A stretch of DNA of 64,000 nucleotides from an uncultured Phocaeicola sp. (GTDB lineage: Bacteria; Bacteroidota; Bacteroidia; Bacteroidales; Bacteroidaceae): positions 124,001 through 188,000 of the forward strand of contig CALUET010000023.1 in assembly GCA_944319745.1 (NCBI GenBank). Direction: 5' to 3'. Numbering within the stretch: position 1 is the stretch's first letter; every line of letters begins with the position of its first letter. Shown piece after piece: positions 28,754-37,515 of the stretch. The notes beneath the pieces are model-generated. The model worked only from the letters and a program-made list of their open reading frames with translations. It searched no databases and had not been told where the DNA came from. The translations under genes and the position numbers were made by a program.

Positions 28754-31048
28754 ATGAATAAAATTATTTCGAAAGAACGTTTTTCAGAGAAAGTATTCAA
28801 ACTGGTTGTTGAGGCTCCTTTGATAGCTAAATCACGTAAAGCAGGACATTTTGTGATTGTCCGTGTGGGCGAAAAAGGAGAGCGAATTCCGTTGACAATT
28901 GCCGAAGCCGATCCGTTGAAGGGGACGATTACGTTGGTTGTTCAGGAAGTGGGGCTTTCATCTACCCGTTTGTGTGAATTAAACGAAGGCGACTTTATAA
29001 CCGACGTGGTGGGCCCTTTGGGAAAAGCCACTCATATAGAAAACTTCGGAACGGTGGTTTGTGCCGGAGGAGGCGTGGGAGTTGCGCCGATGCTTCCCAT
29101 TGTTCAGGCACTGAAAGCTGCGGGGAATCGGGTGATTACGGTTTTGGCCGGCCGAACGAAGGAATTGATTATTTTAGAGAAGGAAATGCGTGAAAACTCC
29201 GATGAGGTTGTTATTATGACAGACGACGGTTCTTATGGCGATAAGGGGCTTGTGACAGAAGGAGTGGAACGCATTATCAAGCGTGAAAAAGTGGATAAAT
29301 GTTTTGCCATCGGCCCGGCGATAATGATGAAATTTGTTTGTCTTTTGACGAAGAAATACGATATTCCCACCGATGTTTCGCTGAACACCATCATGGTGGA
29401 CGGTACGGGAATGTGTGGCGCATGCCGTATAACCGTAGGAGGGAAGACGCGCTTTGTGTGTGTGGACGGGCCTGAATTTGACGGCCATCAGGTAGATTTT
29501 GATGAAATGCTGAAGCGCATGGGGGCGTTTAAAGACGTAGAAAAGGAAGAAATACATAAACTGGATCCGGATTATACCCCCGTTTGCAAGTCGGAAGATG
29601 CGGAAACAGGCCGGAATGCCGCTTGGCGTGAAGCGTTGCGCAAGAGCATGAAGCCGAAAGAACGTGTGGCCATTCCCCGTGTGAAAATGAACGAATTGGA
29701 TCCGGAATACCGTTCTCATAGCAGAAAGGAAGAAGTCAATTTGGGACTGAACGAGGAACAGGCACTCGTAGAAGCCAAACGTTGTTTGGATTGCGCCAGC
29801 CCCTCTTGCATGGAAGGTTGCCCTGTGGGGATTGACATACCGGGTTTCATAAAGAATATAGAGCGGGGAGAATTCTTGAAAGCTGCTTCTGTTTTGAAAC
29901 GGACAAGTGCATTGCCGGCCGTGTGCGGGCGCGTGTGTCCCCAGGAAAAACAGTGCGAATCAAAATGTATCCATCTGAAAATGGGACAGGAGGCCGTGGC
30001 CATTGGTTATCTGGAACGTTTTGCTGCCGATTATGAGCGGGAAAGCGGTCAGGCAATGCTGCCGGAACTTGCCGAAAAGAACGGCATGAAGGTGGCAGTT
30101 GTTGGTTCCGGTCCTGCCGGTTTGTCCTTTGCCGGTGATATGGTGAAGCTGGGATATGATGTGACGGTATTCGAGGCTTTGCATGAAATAGGCGGTGTGT
30201 TGAAATACGGAATACCGGAATTTCGTTTGCCGAACAAGATCGTTGATGTGGAAATAGACAATCTTGCTCGTATGGGAGTGAAATTTGTGAAAGACTGCAT
30301 CGTGGGAAAAACAATAACTGTGGCCGATCTTGAAAAAGATGGCTTCAAGGGAATCTTTATCGCTTCGGGAGCCGGTCTGCCGAATTTCATGAACATTCCG
30401 GGAGAGAACTCCATCAACATCATGTCGTCTAACGAATATTTGACACGAGTAAACCTAATGGATGCGGCAAGCGACGACTCGGATACTCCGGTTACTTTCG
30501 GGAAACGCGTAGCTGTTATCGGCGGAGGAAACACAGCAATGGATTCTGTTCGTACAGCCCGGCGCTTGGGTGCGGAAAAAGCCATGATTATTTATCGTCG
30601 TTCGGAGGCGGAGATGCCGGCAAGGCTCGAGGAAATCAAACACGCCAAAGAGGAAGGTGTTGAGTTTTTGACGCTGCATAATCCGATAAAGTACGTGGCC
30701 GATGAACAAGGAAAAGTAAAGCAAGTGGTCTTGCAGAAGATGGAGTTAGGAGAACCTGATGCTTCCGGAAGACGCAGTCCGGTGCCTATTCCCGGTGAAA
30801 CAGAGACGATAGACATCGACATGGCTATCGTTAGTGTGGGAGTTTCCCCGAATCCGATTGTCCCGCATTCCGTGGAAGGTTTGGAACTGGGCCGCAAGGG
30901 AACGATTGTTGTAAACGAGAATATGCAGTCGTCCATACCGACGATTTATGCGGGCGGTGATATTGTGCGCGGTGGTGCAACGGTTATTTTGGCCATGGGC
31001 GACGGCCGTCGTGCAGCAGCAGCCATGAACGAACAGTTGCATAAATGA
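28754..31048 (+). CDS. Fused NfnA-NfnB: ferredoxin:NADP oxidoreductase with glutamate-synthase-like domain
   Basis: The 764-residue protein joins two Nfn subunits in one chain. Residues of about 1-270 are NfnA-like: FAD/NAD-binding with CAGGGVGVAP and a [2Fe-2S] site containing Cys221, Cys224 and Cys236. The remaining part is NfnB, related to the small subunit of glutamate synthase. It has CxxC-type cysteines at 344, 347, 352 and 356 and at 391, 395, 401 and 405, FAD motif GSGPAG at 451-456, and the NADPH motif GGGNTAMDS. Annotations call such fusions DHODH electron-transfer subunit/glutamate synthase. It likely bifurcates electrons between NADH, NADPH and ferredoxin. It lies divergently next to the kor operon. 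Confidence 0.93.
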   Translation: MNKIISKERFSEKVFKLVVEAPLIAKSRKAGHFVIVRVGEKGERIPLTIAEADPLKGTITLVVQEVGLSSTRLCELNEGDFITDVVGPLGKATHIENFGTVVCAGGGVGVAPMLPIVQALKAAGNRVITVLAGRTKELIILEKEMRENSDEVVIMTDDGSYGDKGLVTEGVERIIKREKVDKCFAIGPAIMMKFVCLLTKKYDIPTDVSLNTIMVDGTGMCGACRITVGGKTRFVCVDGPEFDGHQVDFDEMLKRMGAFKDVEKEEIHKLDPDYTPVCKSEDAETGRNAAWREALRKSMKPKERVAIPRVKMNELDPEYRSHSRKEEVNLGLNEEQALVEAKRCLDCASPSCMEGCPVGIDIPGFIKNIERGEFLKAASVLKRTSALPAVCGRVCPQEKQCESKCIHLKMGQEAVAIGYLERFAADYERESGQAMLPELAEKNGMKVAVVGSGPAGLSFAGDMVKLGYDVTVFEALHEIGGVLKYGIPEFRLPNKIVDVEIDNLARMGVKFVKDCIVGKTITVADLEKDGFKGIFIASGAGLPNFMNIPGENSINIMSSNEYLTRVNLMDAASDDSDTPVTFGKRVAVIGGGNTAMDSVRTARRLGAEKAMIIYRRSEAEMPARLEEIKHAKEEGVEFLTLHNPIKYVADEQGKVKQVVLQKMELGEPDASGRRSPVPIPGETETIDIDMAIVSVGVSPNPIVPHSVEGLELGRKGTIVVNENMQSSIPTIYAGGDIVRGGATVILAMGDGRRAAAAMNEQLHK

Positions 31049-31054
31049 GGTTGA

Positions 31055-31075
31055 AGCTTCGGTAACGCCGAAGCT
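31055..31075 (+). terminator. Short hairpin after nfnAB
   Basis: AGCTTCGG pairs with CCGAAGCT over a 5-base loop. It begins 6 bases after the stop and has no T tract of its own, so it may be an accessory hairpin to the next one. Confidence 0.5.
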
Positions 31076-31096
31076 CTTCCATCGAGATAAAATGAC

Positions 31097-31132
31097 AAGC
31101 CCTGCAAAACGTTATGGCGTTTTGCAGGGCTT
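31097..31132. terminator. Bidirectional terminator, 15-bp stem
   Basis: A perfect stem, AAGCCCTGCAAAACG paired with CGTTTTGCAGGGCTT, has a 6-base loop. It lies between the convergent nfnAB and DUF4468 genes. Confidence 0.8.
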
Positions 31133-31181
31133 ATTGCTTCATGTTGTTGGAAAGGTCGGGATGTTTCCCCTTTTTATTGCC

Positions 31182-32240
31182 TTATTCCAGCTTCCATATC
31201 GTGTTAATGCTTCCTGTATAAAGTGTATATTTCTTCGAAGCATCTAAGGCCGGATTGATAGTTTTCAGTTTCTCTGCAGAGACTTCTTCCGCCTTCAGCT
31301 TCTTGCACTCTATTTTTATCTCGGCTTCCTGCCCTTTGGCCGGGTAGAATGAAACGGTATAGGTGTTGTATTGTTTCATTAATGCACTGGCAGCAATGCG
31401 GCTTTCTTCTATCAGCAGGTAGACTACATCTGTGAGAGATGCTTTTCCGATACCTCCCCAGTTGTCGGCTTTTATTTCAACTTCCTCGTTGTTTCCTGCC
31501 GTTATGGTGACGTATCCGTTTATGGCACGGGTACTTAAGTTGTTGGGAAGCTCGGATATTGTAATTTTGTTTAGTTCTTTAGCAATGGTCGTACCCGGAT
31601 TTTCCTGTGCGGCAGCGCTTTCATTGGTTTTATTTTGTACAGTCTCTTTGTCATCTGCGCTTATGTTCATTGCTTTTTGTGCAGAGAGGAAGAGATTATC
31701 TTTCAGGTCGATGGTCGCTTTTCTGAACTTGCCCGATTTGGAGGCCAGTTTCGTTTTCTTTTTGTTTAAGGCATATTTGTCTACAATCCATTCTTCGGCC
31801 CTGTATTTTAACCCGCCGTCCCGGTTCTCATTATACCAGTAATGGATGCGTTGCATGGTAAGTTCGCATTTATTGTCGTCCACATCTATGATAAAGTTGT
31901 AGTAGATCCGTGTACGGTCTATCGATAAAAGAGCAGAAGAAAAGATAATATATTCTTCGGCCACTACGGCAATTTCTCCTTCTTCCTCGTTCGTGTATGC
32001 GATACGGCTTGACAGTTCACCGTGAGGCTTGAAGCGATTTCCCGCCCATTGCAGCATGGTTTGATATAATTCGGCCTTCGATTTGTTTTCCACTGTAAAT
32101 GTTTCGTGGAAAGTAACGATTCCGTCGACTAAAGGAACGGCGCCTTCCAGGTATTTCGGGTTGATCTCGTTGTCGGTATGATTGTTTGCTGTTGCGAAAA
32201 AGGGCGCAAGCATGAGGAAAAATAGTAAGATCTTTTTCAT
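31182..32240 (-). CDS. Secreted DUF4468-like protein with TBP-like fold
   Basis: This is a 352-residue exported protein. A signal peptide, MKKILLFFLMLAPFFATAN, is present. Residues of about 40-150 match DUF4468, a TBP-like domain found widely in Bacteroidetes, with VDGIVTFHETFTVENKSK and IIDVDDNKCELTMQRIHYWYNE. A Lys- and Gln-rich middle part follows, and the C-terminal 130 residues look like a second alpha/beta domain. No function is known for the family. It ends in a convergent terminator with nfnAB. I see only a 7-of-8 -7-like box upstream. Confidence 0.85.
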   Translation of the reverse strand: MKKILLFFLMLAPFFATANNHTDNEINPKYLEGAVPLVDGIVTFHETFTVENKSKAELYQTMLQWAGNRFKPHGELSSRIAYTNEEEGEIAVVAEEYIIFSSALLSIDRTRIYYNFIIDVDDNKCELTMQRIHYWYNENRDGGLKYRAEEWIVDKYALNKKKTKLASKSGKFRKATIDLKDNLFLSAQKAMNISADDKETVQNKTNESAAAQENPGTTIAKELNKITISELPNNLSTRAINGYVTITAGNNEEVEIKADNWGGIGKASLTDVVYLLIEESRIAASALMKQYNTYTVSFYPAKGQEAEIKIECKKLKAEEVSAEKLKTINPALDASKKYTLYTGSINTIWKLE

Positions 32241-32286
32241 AAGTTTTCAGTTCAAATATGTTAGTTCATGGGCAAATATGAAAATA

Positions 32287-32321
32287 AAAAAGAGAAGTAT
32301 CAAGAAAATACTTCTCTTTTT
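32287..32321 (-). terminator. Intrinsic terminator of tkt-rpiB
   Basis: A 14-bp stem, AAAAAGAGAAGTAT paired with ATACTTCTCTTTTT, has a 7-base loop. It begins 18 bases after the rpiB stop on the minus strand. Confidence 0.88.
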
Positions 32322-32339
32322 TTGTATGCGAGGATGAAA

Positions 32340-32774
32340 TTATTTTATTGGAATCTTGTTGATTCGTTTCAGATGCCGCCCGCCTTCAAACTCCGTATTA
32401 AAGAATTCGGTCATTATTTTGTCGGCCGTATCTGTGTCGATATATCTTCCCGGCATGGCCAAAACATTGGCGTCGTTGTGCAAGCGTGACATCTTGGCTA
32501 TTTCCGGCATCCAGCATAATGCAGCCCGTATGCCTTGATGTTTGTTCAGTGTCATGCTGATGCCTTCTCCGCTTCCGCATATGGCAATACCCGAATCGCA
32601 TTCACCTTTTTCTATGGCATTGGCCAAAGCATGCGCAAAGTCCGGGTAATCACAACTCTCTGTACTGTATGTTCCGAAGTCTTTATAAGCCCAATTTCTT
32701 TGTTCAAGCCATTTTTTTACATGTTCTTTCAGCTCGAATCCTGCATGATCGGCCGCTAATCCTATTATTTTCAT
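32340..32774 (-). CDS. rpiB: Ribose-5-phosphate isomerase B
   Basis: RpiB interconverts ribose 5-phosphate and ribulose 5-phosphate in the pentose phosphate pathway. It is a 144-residue cytoplasmic protein. The sequence has the family features GLAADHAGFELKEHV at the N-terminus, the substrate-binding AICGSGEGISMTLNK and the conserved NDANVLAMPGR. Its ATG overlaps the stop codon of tkt by one base (TAATG), so the two are translationally coupled. Confidence 0.97.
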   Translation of the reverse strand: MKIIGLAADHAGFELKEHVKKWLEQRNWAYKDFGTYSTESCDYPDFAHALANAIEKGECDSGIAICGSGEGISMTLNKHQGIRAALCWMPEIAKMSRLHNDANVLAMPGRYIDTDTADKIMTEFFNTEFEGGRHLKRINKIPIK

Positions 32775-34783
32775 TAGAGCATTGCTTTTACTTGATTATA
32801 TACATTTTCGGCTGTAAACCCTAATTTCTCGTCCAATACTTTGTAAGGAGCGGAAAAACCGAACGATGTCATACCCCATACTTTGCCGTTAGGTCCTGCA
32901 AGGCCTTCCATGTTTACGGGTAATCCTGCCGTGAGTGCAAATATTTTTGCTCCTGTCGGGATGATACTTTCCTGATATTCTTTGCTCTGGTTGCGGAACA
33001 AACCTTCGGAAGGAACCGATACGATGCGTAGTTTGATGCCGTCTTTGTGCAAAAGTTCGGCTCCTGCCACCAATGTCGATACCTCTGATCCTGAAGCAAC
33101 CATAATTATTTCGGGATTTTCGTCGGATTGTACGATGTATGCTCCCTTGGCCGTTTGCTTGTAATCCGTACCTTCGGGAAGGTTATTAACGTTTTGTCTT
33201 GAGAAAATCAATCCCGTGGGTGTGTCAGTATTCTCCATTGCCAGTTTCCAAGCCTGCGTAGCTTCTTCCACATCTGCGGGGCGGAGTACCAGCATAGAGT
33301 TTTGTCCTTTGTGGTTTTTGAGCTTTTCCATCAGTCGGATTTGTGCTTCCTGTTCCACGGGCTCGTGTGTCGGACCGTCTTCTCCAACGCGGAAAGCATC
33401 GTGAGTCCAGATGAATTTTACGGGAAGACGCATCAATGCTGCCATGCGGATAGCGGGTTTCATGTAATCGGAGAACACGAAGAATGTTCCGCAAGCTGCT
33501 ATTACTCCACCATGCAAAACCATGCCGATGCAGCAACAAGCCATCGTTAGTTCGGCTACTCCGGCCTGAAGAAATCCTCCGCTGAAGTCGTTCTTTTCGA
33601 AAATATGTGAGTGCTTTAGGAAGCCATCAGTGCGGTCGGAATTACACAAGTCTGCCGATGCTACAATCATATTTTCCACGTGTTCACTCAGAACTCCCAG
33701 CACCGTTGCCGAACCTACACGGGTTGCAGCGTTGGGTTTTTGCTGAATAGCATCCCAATTGATTGCGGGGAGTTGTCCGGAAAACCATTTTTCCATTTTG
33801 TCTGCCAGCTCGGGATTTGCCTTTGCCCATGCGGCTTTTTCCGCATAACGTTGGCTTACGATGGCTTTCAGTTCGTTTTTTCGCCGTTCGTATAATGCGG
33901 CTACTTCGGGGAAAATCTGGAACGGGTTTTCCAGGTCGCCACCTAAATTTTTCATTGTGTTGACGTAGGAGTCATGACCTAAAGGCGCTCCGTGTGTACC
34001 ACAATCGTGTTCGTAACTTGATCCGTCGGCACGCAGGCAACCTTTTCCCATGACGGTTTGTCCGATAATCAGTGTTGGTTTTTCTTTTTCTTCCTTTGCC
34101 GCCGTGAGAGCCTGGCGTATTTGTTCTACATCATTCCCGTCGATTGTGTAAACTTTCCATCCCCATGCTTCATATTTCTTGGCAACATCTTCTGAAGTCA
34201 CCTTGTCGCATGATGTGGAAAGCTGAATATCATTTGAATCGTAAAACATGATAAGGTTGTCAAGGCCGAGGTGTCCGGCAATACGGCCCGCGCCCTGTGA
34301 GATTTCTTCTTGTATTCCTCCGTCCGAGATATAGGCATAAATTGTCTGATTCATTACGTCACCCAGACGGGCTTTGAGGAACTTTGCTGCGATGGCCGCT
34401 CCTACGGCATAGGTATGCCCCTGGCCGAGTGGACCGGAGGTGTTCTCGATTCCGTGTAAAATATCCAGTTCGGGGTGACCGGGAGTGCAACTTCCCCATT
34501 GACGGAACTGCTTGAGATCTTCCATTGAATACTTTCCTGCCATTGAAAGAACTGCATATAGCATGGGAGACATGTGCCCGGGATCGAGAAAGAAGCGGTC
34601 GCGACCTTCCCAAGACGGGTTTTCCGGATCATATATAAGGTATTCGGAATAAAGAACGTTTATAAAATCGGCGCCGCCCATTGCACCTCCCGGGTGTCCG
34701 GATTTCGCCTTTTCTACCATTGAAGCAGCAAGGATTCGAATGTTGTCCGCTGCACGATTCATTAATGCGGTATCGTTTTTCAT
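32774..34783 (-). CDS. tkt: Transketolase
   Basis: Transketolase moves two-carbon ketol units between sugar phosphates with thiamine diphosphate, linking glycolysis and the pentose phosphate pathway. The 669-residue length is normal. It has ILAASMVEKAKSGHPGGAMG at the N-terminus, a ThDP-binding region in AYISDGGIQEEISQGAG, and the central DAFRVGEDGPTHEPVEQ motif. The gene is followed without gap by rpiB. A -7 box is 23 bases upstream. No terminator separates it from the inverted repeat at 34853-34971, which lies after galK. Confidence 0.97.
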   Translation of the reverse strand: MKNDTALMNRAADNIRILAASMVEKAKSGHPGGAMGGADFINVLYSEYLIYDPENPSWEGRDRFFLDPGHMSPMLYAVLSMAGKYSMEDLKQFRQWGSCTPGHPELDILHGIENTSGPLGQGHTYAVGAAIAAKFLKARLGDVMNQTIYAYISDGGIQEEISQGAGRIAGHLGLDNLIMFYDSNDIQLSTSCDKVTSEDVAKKYEAWGWKVYTIDGNDVEQIRQALTAAKEEKEKPTLIIGQTVMGKGCLRADGSSYEHDCGTHGAPLGHDSYVNTMKNLGGDLENPFQIFPEVAALYERRKNELKAIVSQRYAEKAAWAKANPELADKMEKWFSGQLPAINWDAIQQKPNAATRVGSATVLGVLSEHVENMIVASADLCNSDRTDGFLKHSHIFEKNDFSGGFLQAGVAELTMACCCIGMVLHGGVIAACGTFFVFSDYMKPAIRMAALMRLPVKFIWTHDAFRVGEDGPTHEPVEQEAQIRLMEKLKNHKGQNSMLVLRPADVEEATQAWKLAMENTDTPTGLIFSRQNVNNLPEGTDYKQTAKGAYIVQSDENPEIIMVASGSEVSTLVAGAELLHKDGIKLRIVSVPSEGLFRNQSKEYQESIIPTGAKIFALTAGLPVNMEGLAGPNGKVWGMTSFGFSAPYKVLDEKLGFTAENVYNQVKAML

Positions 34784-34805
34784 TGTTCCTATTGTTAATT
34801 TTGGG

Positions 34806-34813
34806 CAAAGATA
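34806..34813 (-). promoter_or_regulatory. -7 box (TATCTTTG) of tkt-rpiB
   Basis: TATCTTTG on the minus strand is a full -7 match, 22 bases before the tkt ATG. The -33 position has no TTTG. Confidence 0.5.
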
Positions 34814-34852
34814 AGTAAATAAACTTGGATTGGCCTGTTGTTTTTAAAAGAA

Positions 34853-34971
34853 AATCGGCACGAATTACATGAAACCTCCTGTTGTTTTTACGAAATACAA
34901 CGGCAAATAAAAACAAATCCGCGTTTCTTTCGTTTATTTTATACAGTGGAATCGTGTGATTCGTGCCGATT
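34853..34971. repeat. Long-range inverted repeat between galK and tkt
   Basis: Arms of 17 bases (34853-34869 and 34955-34971) pair with one mismatch and enclose 85 bases. The core GGCACGAATTA is shared with the hairpin at 25157. It fills the galK-tkt gap and could be the galK terminator region or a small dispersed palindromic element. No target-site duplication was seen. Confidence 0.6.
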
Positions 34972-34990
34972 GGTTGTAAAGAATTGTCCG

Positions 34991-36145
34991 TTAGCAGAGT
35001 TTGCGTGAACCGTCGCTTATGACAACATCATACACTTTCGGCGAGCGTCCGAACTTTTCTTTAAAGCGTGATGTCGCAGTCGTTATAAAGGTTTCATACA
35101 GTTCTGTCTTTACAAGATTGATGGTACATCCTCCAAATCCGCCGCCCATTACGCGAGAACCTGTTACTCCGCAATCGAAAGCAACATCGTTCAGGAAGTC
35201 GAGTTCCTCGCAGCTTACTTCGTAAAGTTTGCTCATTCCGTAATGAGTCTCGTACATTTTTTGTCCGACTGTTTCGTAATCATTTTTTTCCAAGGCGTCG
35301 CATACGTCCAATACACGTTGAATTTCTTCGATGACGTACTCGGCACGTTTGTAATCTTCTTCGGAAACATCGTTTTTTACTGCGTTCAGCATGTCCATCG
35401 TGCAGTCGCGTAAGAATTCAACCGTGGGGTTGTTTTTCTTAATGGCTGCAACGACGTTTTCGCAGCTTTTGCGCCGTTTGTTGTATGCAGACGAGGCCAA
35501 TTCGTGTTTAACTACCGAGTCTAACAGTACCAGACGGTATCCTTCCGGTTTGAAGGGGAAGTATTGATATTCCAAAGAACGGCAGTCCAGGCGGATCAGA
35601 TTCCCTGCTTTTCCGAATACGGAGGCGAACTGATCCATGATGCCGCAGTTCACTCCACAGTAATTATGCTCGGTGGCTTGTCCGACTTTGGCCAACTCGA
35701 ATTTATCTATTCGGTTTTCTCCGAATAAATCATTCAGGGCGTATGCGTAAGTCGATTCGAGTGCTGCAGAAGAAGACATGCCTGCACCCAAAGGTACATC
35801 GCCGGCAAATGCGGTGTTGAAGCCTTTTACATCGACGCCTCTTTTAATCATTTCGCGGCAAACGCCGAAAATATAGCGTGCCCAGCTCGCCTTCGGTGCA
35901 TCTTCTTCCTCCAATCCGAACTCAACATAATCTTTTAAATCGATCGAATAGGCGCATACTTTATTTTTTCCGTTGGGTTTGATTTCTGCAACGATGCCTT
36001 TGTCTACAGCACCGGGAAACACAAAACCACCGTTATAATCGGTATGTTCTCCTATTAAGTTGATGCGTCCCGGAGATGCATATACCGAACCTGTGGTCCC
36101 ATCAAAGTGTTTGATGAAACGTTCTCTTACAAATTCTATCTCCAT
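34991..36145 (-). CDS. galK: Galactokinase
   Basis: GalK phosphorylates galactose to galactose 1-phosphate in the Leloir pathway. The protein has 384 residues. GHMP kinase motifs are present: GRINLIGEHTDYNGGFVFPG at the N-terminus, PLGAGMSSSAALE, and MGGGFGGCTINLV near the C-terminus. It is the third gene of a galM-transporter-galK operon on the minus strand, 31 bases after the transporter. It is cytoplasmic. The gene for the uridylyltransferase GalT is not in this window. Confidence 0.98.
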   Translation of the reverse strand: MEIEFVRERFIKHFDGTTGSVYASPGRINLIGEHTDYNGGFVFPGAVDKGIVAEIKPNGKNKVCAYSIDLKDYVEFGLEEEDAPKASWARYIFGVCREMIKRGVDVKGFNTAFAGDVPLGAGMSSSAALESTYAYALNDLFGENRIDKFELAKVGQATEHNYCGVNCGIMDQFASVFGKAGNLIRLDCRSLEYQYFPFKPEGYRLVLLDSVVKHELASSAYNKRRKSCENVVAAIKKNNPTVEFLRDCTMDMLNAVKNDVSEEDYKRAEYVIEEIQRVLDVCDALEKNDYETVGQKMYETHYGMSKLYEVSCEELDFLNDVAFDCGVTGSRVMGGGFGGCTINLVKTELYETFITTATSRFKEKFGRSPKVYDVVISDGSRKLC

Positions 36146-36176
36146 ACTGGTAAAAGTTTAAGGGTTAAGAATGTGA

Positions 36177-37478
36177 TTATTCCACCGGAATATCTTTATT
36201 TACATTTTTACTTCCGAAGAGAGCATAGTATAAAATATAGCAAACTCCGGCTACTACAACCCAATAACTTGTCATATAGTTGCTGGTGATGTCAGCCAAA
36301 GCTCCTTGTATCAAGGGCAGGATACCGCCACCGCAAACCATAATCATGAAGATTCCCGAACCGGTGGATGTATATTTACCCAAACCTTCTACGGCAAGGT
36401 TGAAGATACCTCCCCACATGACTGAAGTACAGAGACCGCACAATACGAAGCACATGATGCTTACCGGTACGGTAGTCATGCCGAAGCTTATATCAGACTT
36501 GAAGACGGGCATTGATACAAGTATGTCTGTTGATGTGAAGATTCCGGCAAGAAGTAAGACTAATGCGATGATGCTTACAAAAGAAATCTGGCTTCTGCTG
36601 GAGAATTTACCGCCGAATATACCTCCCAGTAAACGGCCGCACATCATCAGGAACCAATATGTTCCAACCAAAGAACCGGCCATTGCCGTATCCATGCCGA
36701 AGCCTGTTGCTCCGCCCGTGCCTTCGCTTGAGGTAGTTAAAAACAGGTTCATGAAGTTAGGAATGCCAACTTCTATACCTACATAAAGGAAAATAGCCAC
36801 GGTTCCCAAGACAAAGTGACGGAAAGACATCGGGCTGTATTTTTCTTTTACCTTTTGTTTTGATGCAGGCTCGAGGTGTGGTTCCGGTAATTCCATGAGA
36901 GATAATACAATGAATACCACAGCAAAGATTCCCATTGCGATAAATAATGCAGGAGCGGCGTCGCTTATCTTAGCTTGCGCCACGTCTCCCATCAGATAAC
37001 CTACCAATACGGGGACGATTGTTGCGGCAATGGAGTTGACAGAACCGCCGAACTGTATCAATTGATTTCCTTTTTTACCTCCTCCGGCAAGGGTATTCAG
37101 CATCGGGTTTACCACGGTGTTCAGCATACACATTGAGAAGCCTGATACGAAAGCACCGATAAGGTAAATAACAAAGCCGTTGGTGCTTAATCCGGAAAGA
37201 TACTGAATTCCGACACCGATAAAACCTACGGCTACTGCGGCCAACGAAGTCTTTTTATAACCGAGCCGTTTTAACATGATACCCGCAGGCAGGCCCATGA
37301 ATGCATAGGCGATGAAGTTTGCCGCATTTCCTAACTGCGTCATCCAGTTGGCAACGGAGAATTGGTGTTTAACGATAACCCCTAACGGGTTAGTAAGCCC
37401 TGTTACGAATGATATCATGGCGAAGAGGGCGATCATCATTGCTATCGGCAATGCATAATTTTTCTTAGTTTCTGACAT
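36177..37478 (-). CDS. Sugar MFS transporter, FucP/GluP type
   Basis: This is a 433-residue major facilitator protein with about 12 membrane helices. It belongs to the FHS/FucP group (glucose, galactose or fucose with H+ or Na+); features are the N-terminal GLTNPLGVIVKHQFSVANW and FVSGFSMCMLNTVVNPMLN, the latter typical of FucP-like proteins. Its place between galM and galK points to galactose or glucose as the substrate. The gaps to the two neighbours are 37 and 31 bases. Confidence 0.95.
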   Translation of the reverse strand: MSETKKNYALPIAMMIALFAMISFVTGLTNPLGVIVKHQFSVANWMTQLGNAANFIAYAFMGLPAGIMLKRLGYKKTSLAAVAVGFIGVGIQYLSGLSTNGFVIYLIGAFVSGFSMCMLNTVVNPMLNTLAGGGKKGNQLIQFGGSVNSIAATIVPVLVGYLMGDVAQAKISDAAPALFIAMGIFAVVFIVLSLMELPEPHLEPASKQKVKEKYSPMSFRHFVLGTVAIFLYVGIEVGIPNFMNLFLTTSSEGTGGATGFGMDTAMAGSLVGTYWFLMMCGRLLGGIFGGKFSSRSQISFVSIIALVLLLAGIFTSTDILVSMPVFKSDISFGMTTVPVSIMCFVLCGLCTSVMWGGIFNLAVEGLGKYTSTGSGIFMIMVCGGGILPLIQGALADITSNYMTSYWVVVAGVCYILYYALFGSKNVNKDIPVE

Positions 37479-37515
37479 AATAGTTTTTAGGATTATTTTA
37501 TGATAAAAAGGTTAA

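Noticed and set aside
31049..31181. Two hairpins after nfnAB as a possible RNA gene
   Set aside because: There is no promoter between them and nfnAB, and the second is a standard bidirectional terminator between convergent genes.
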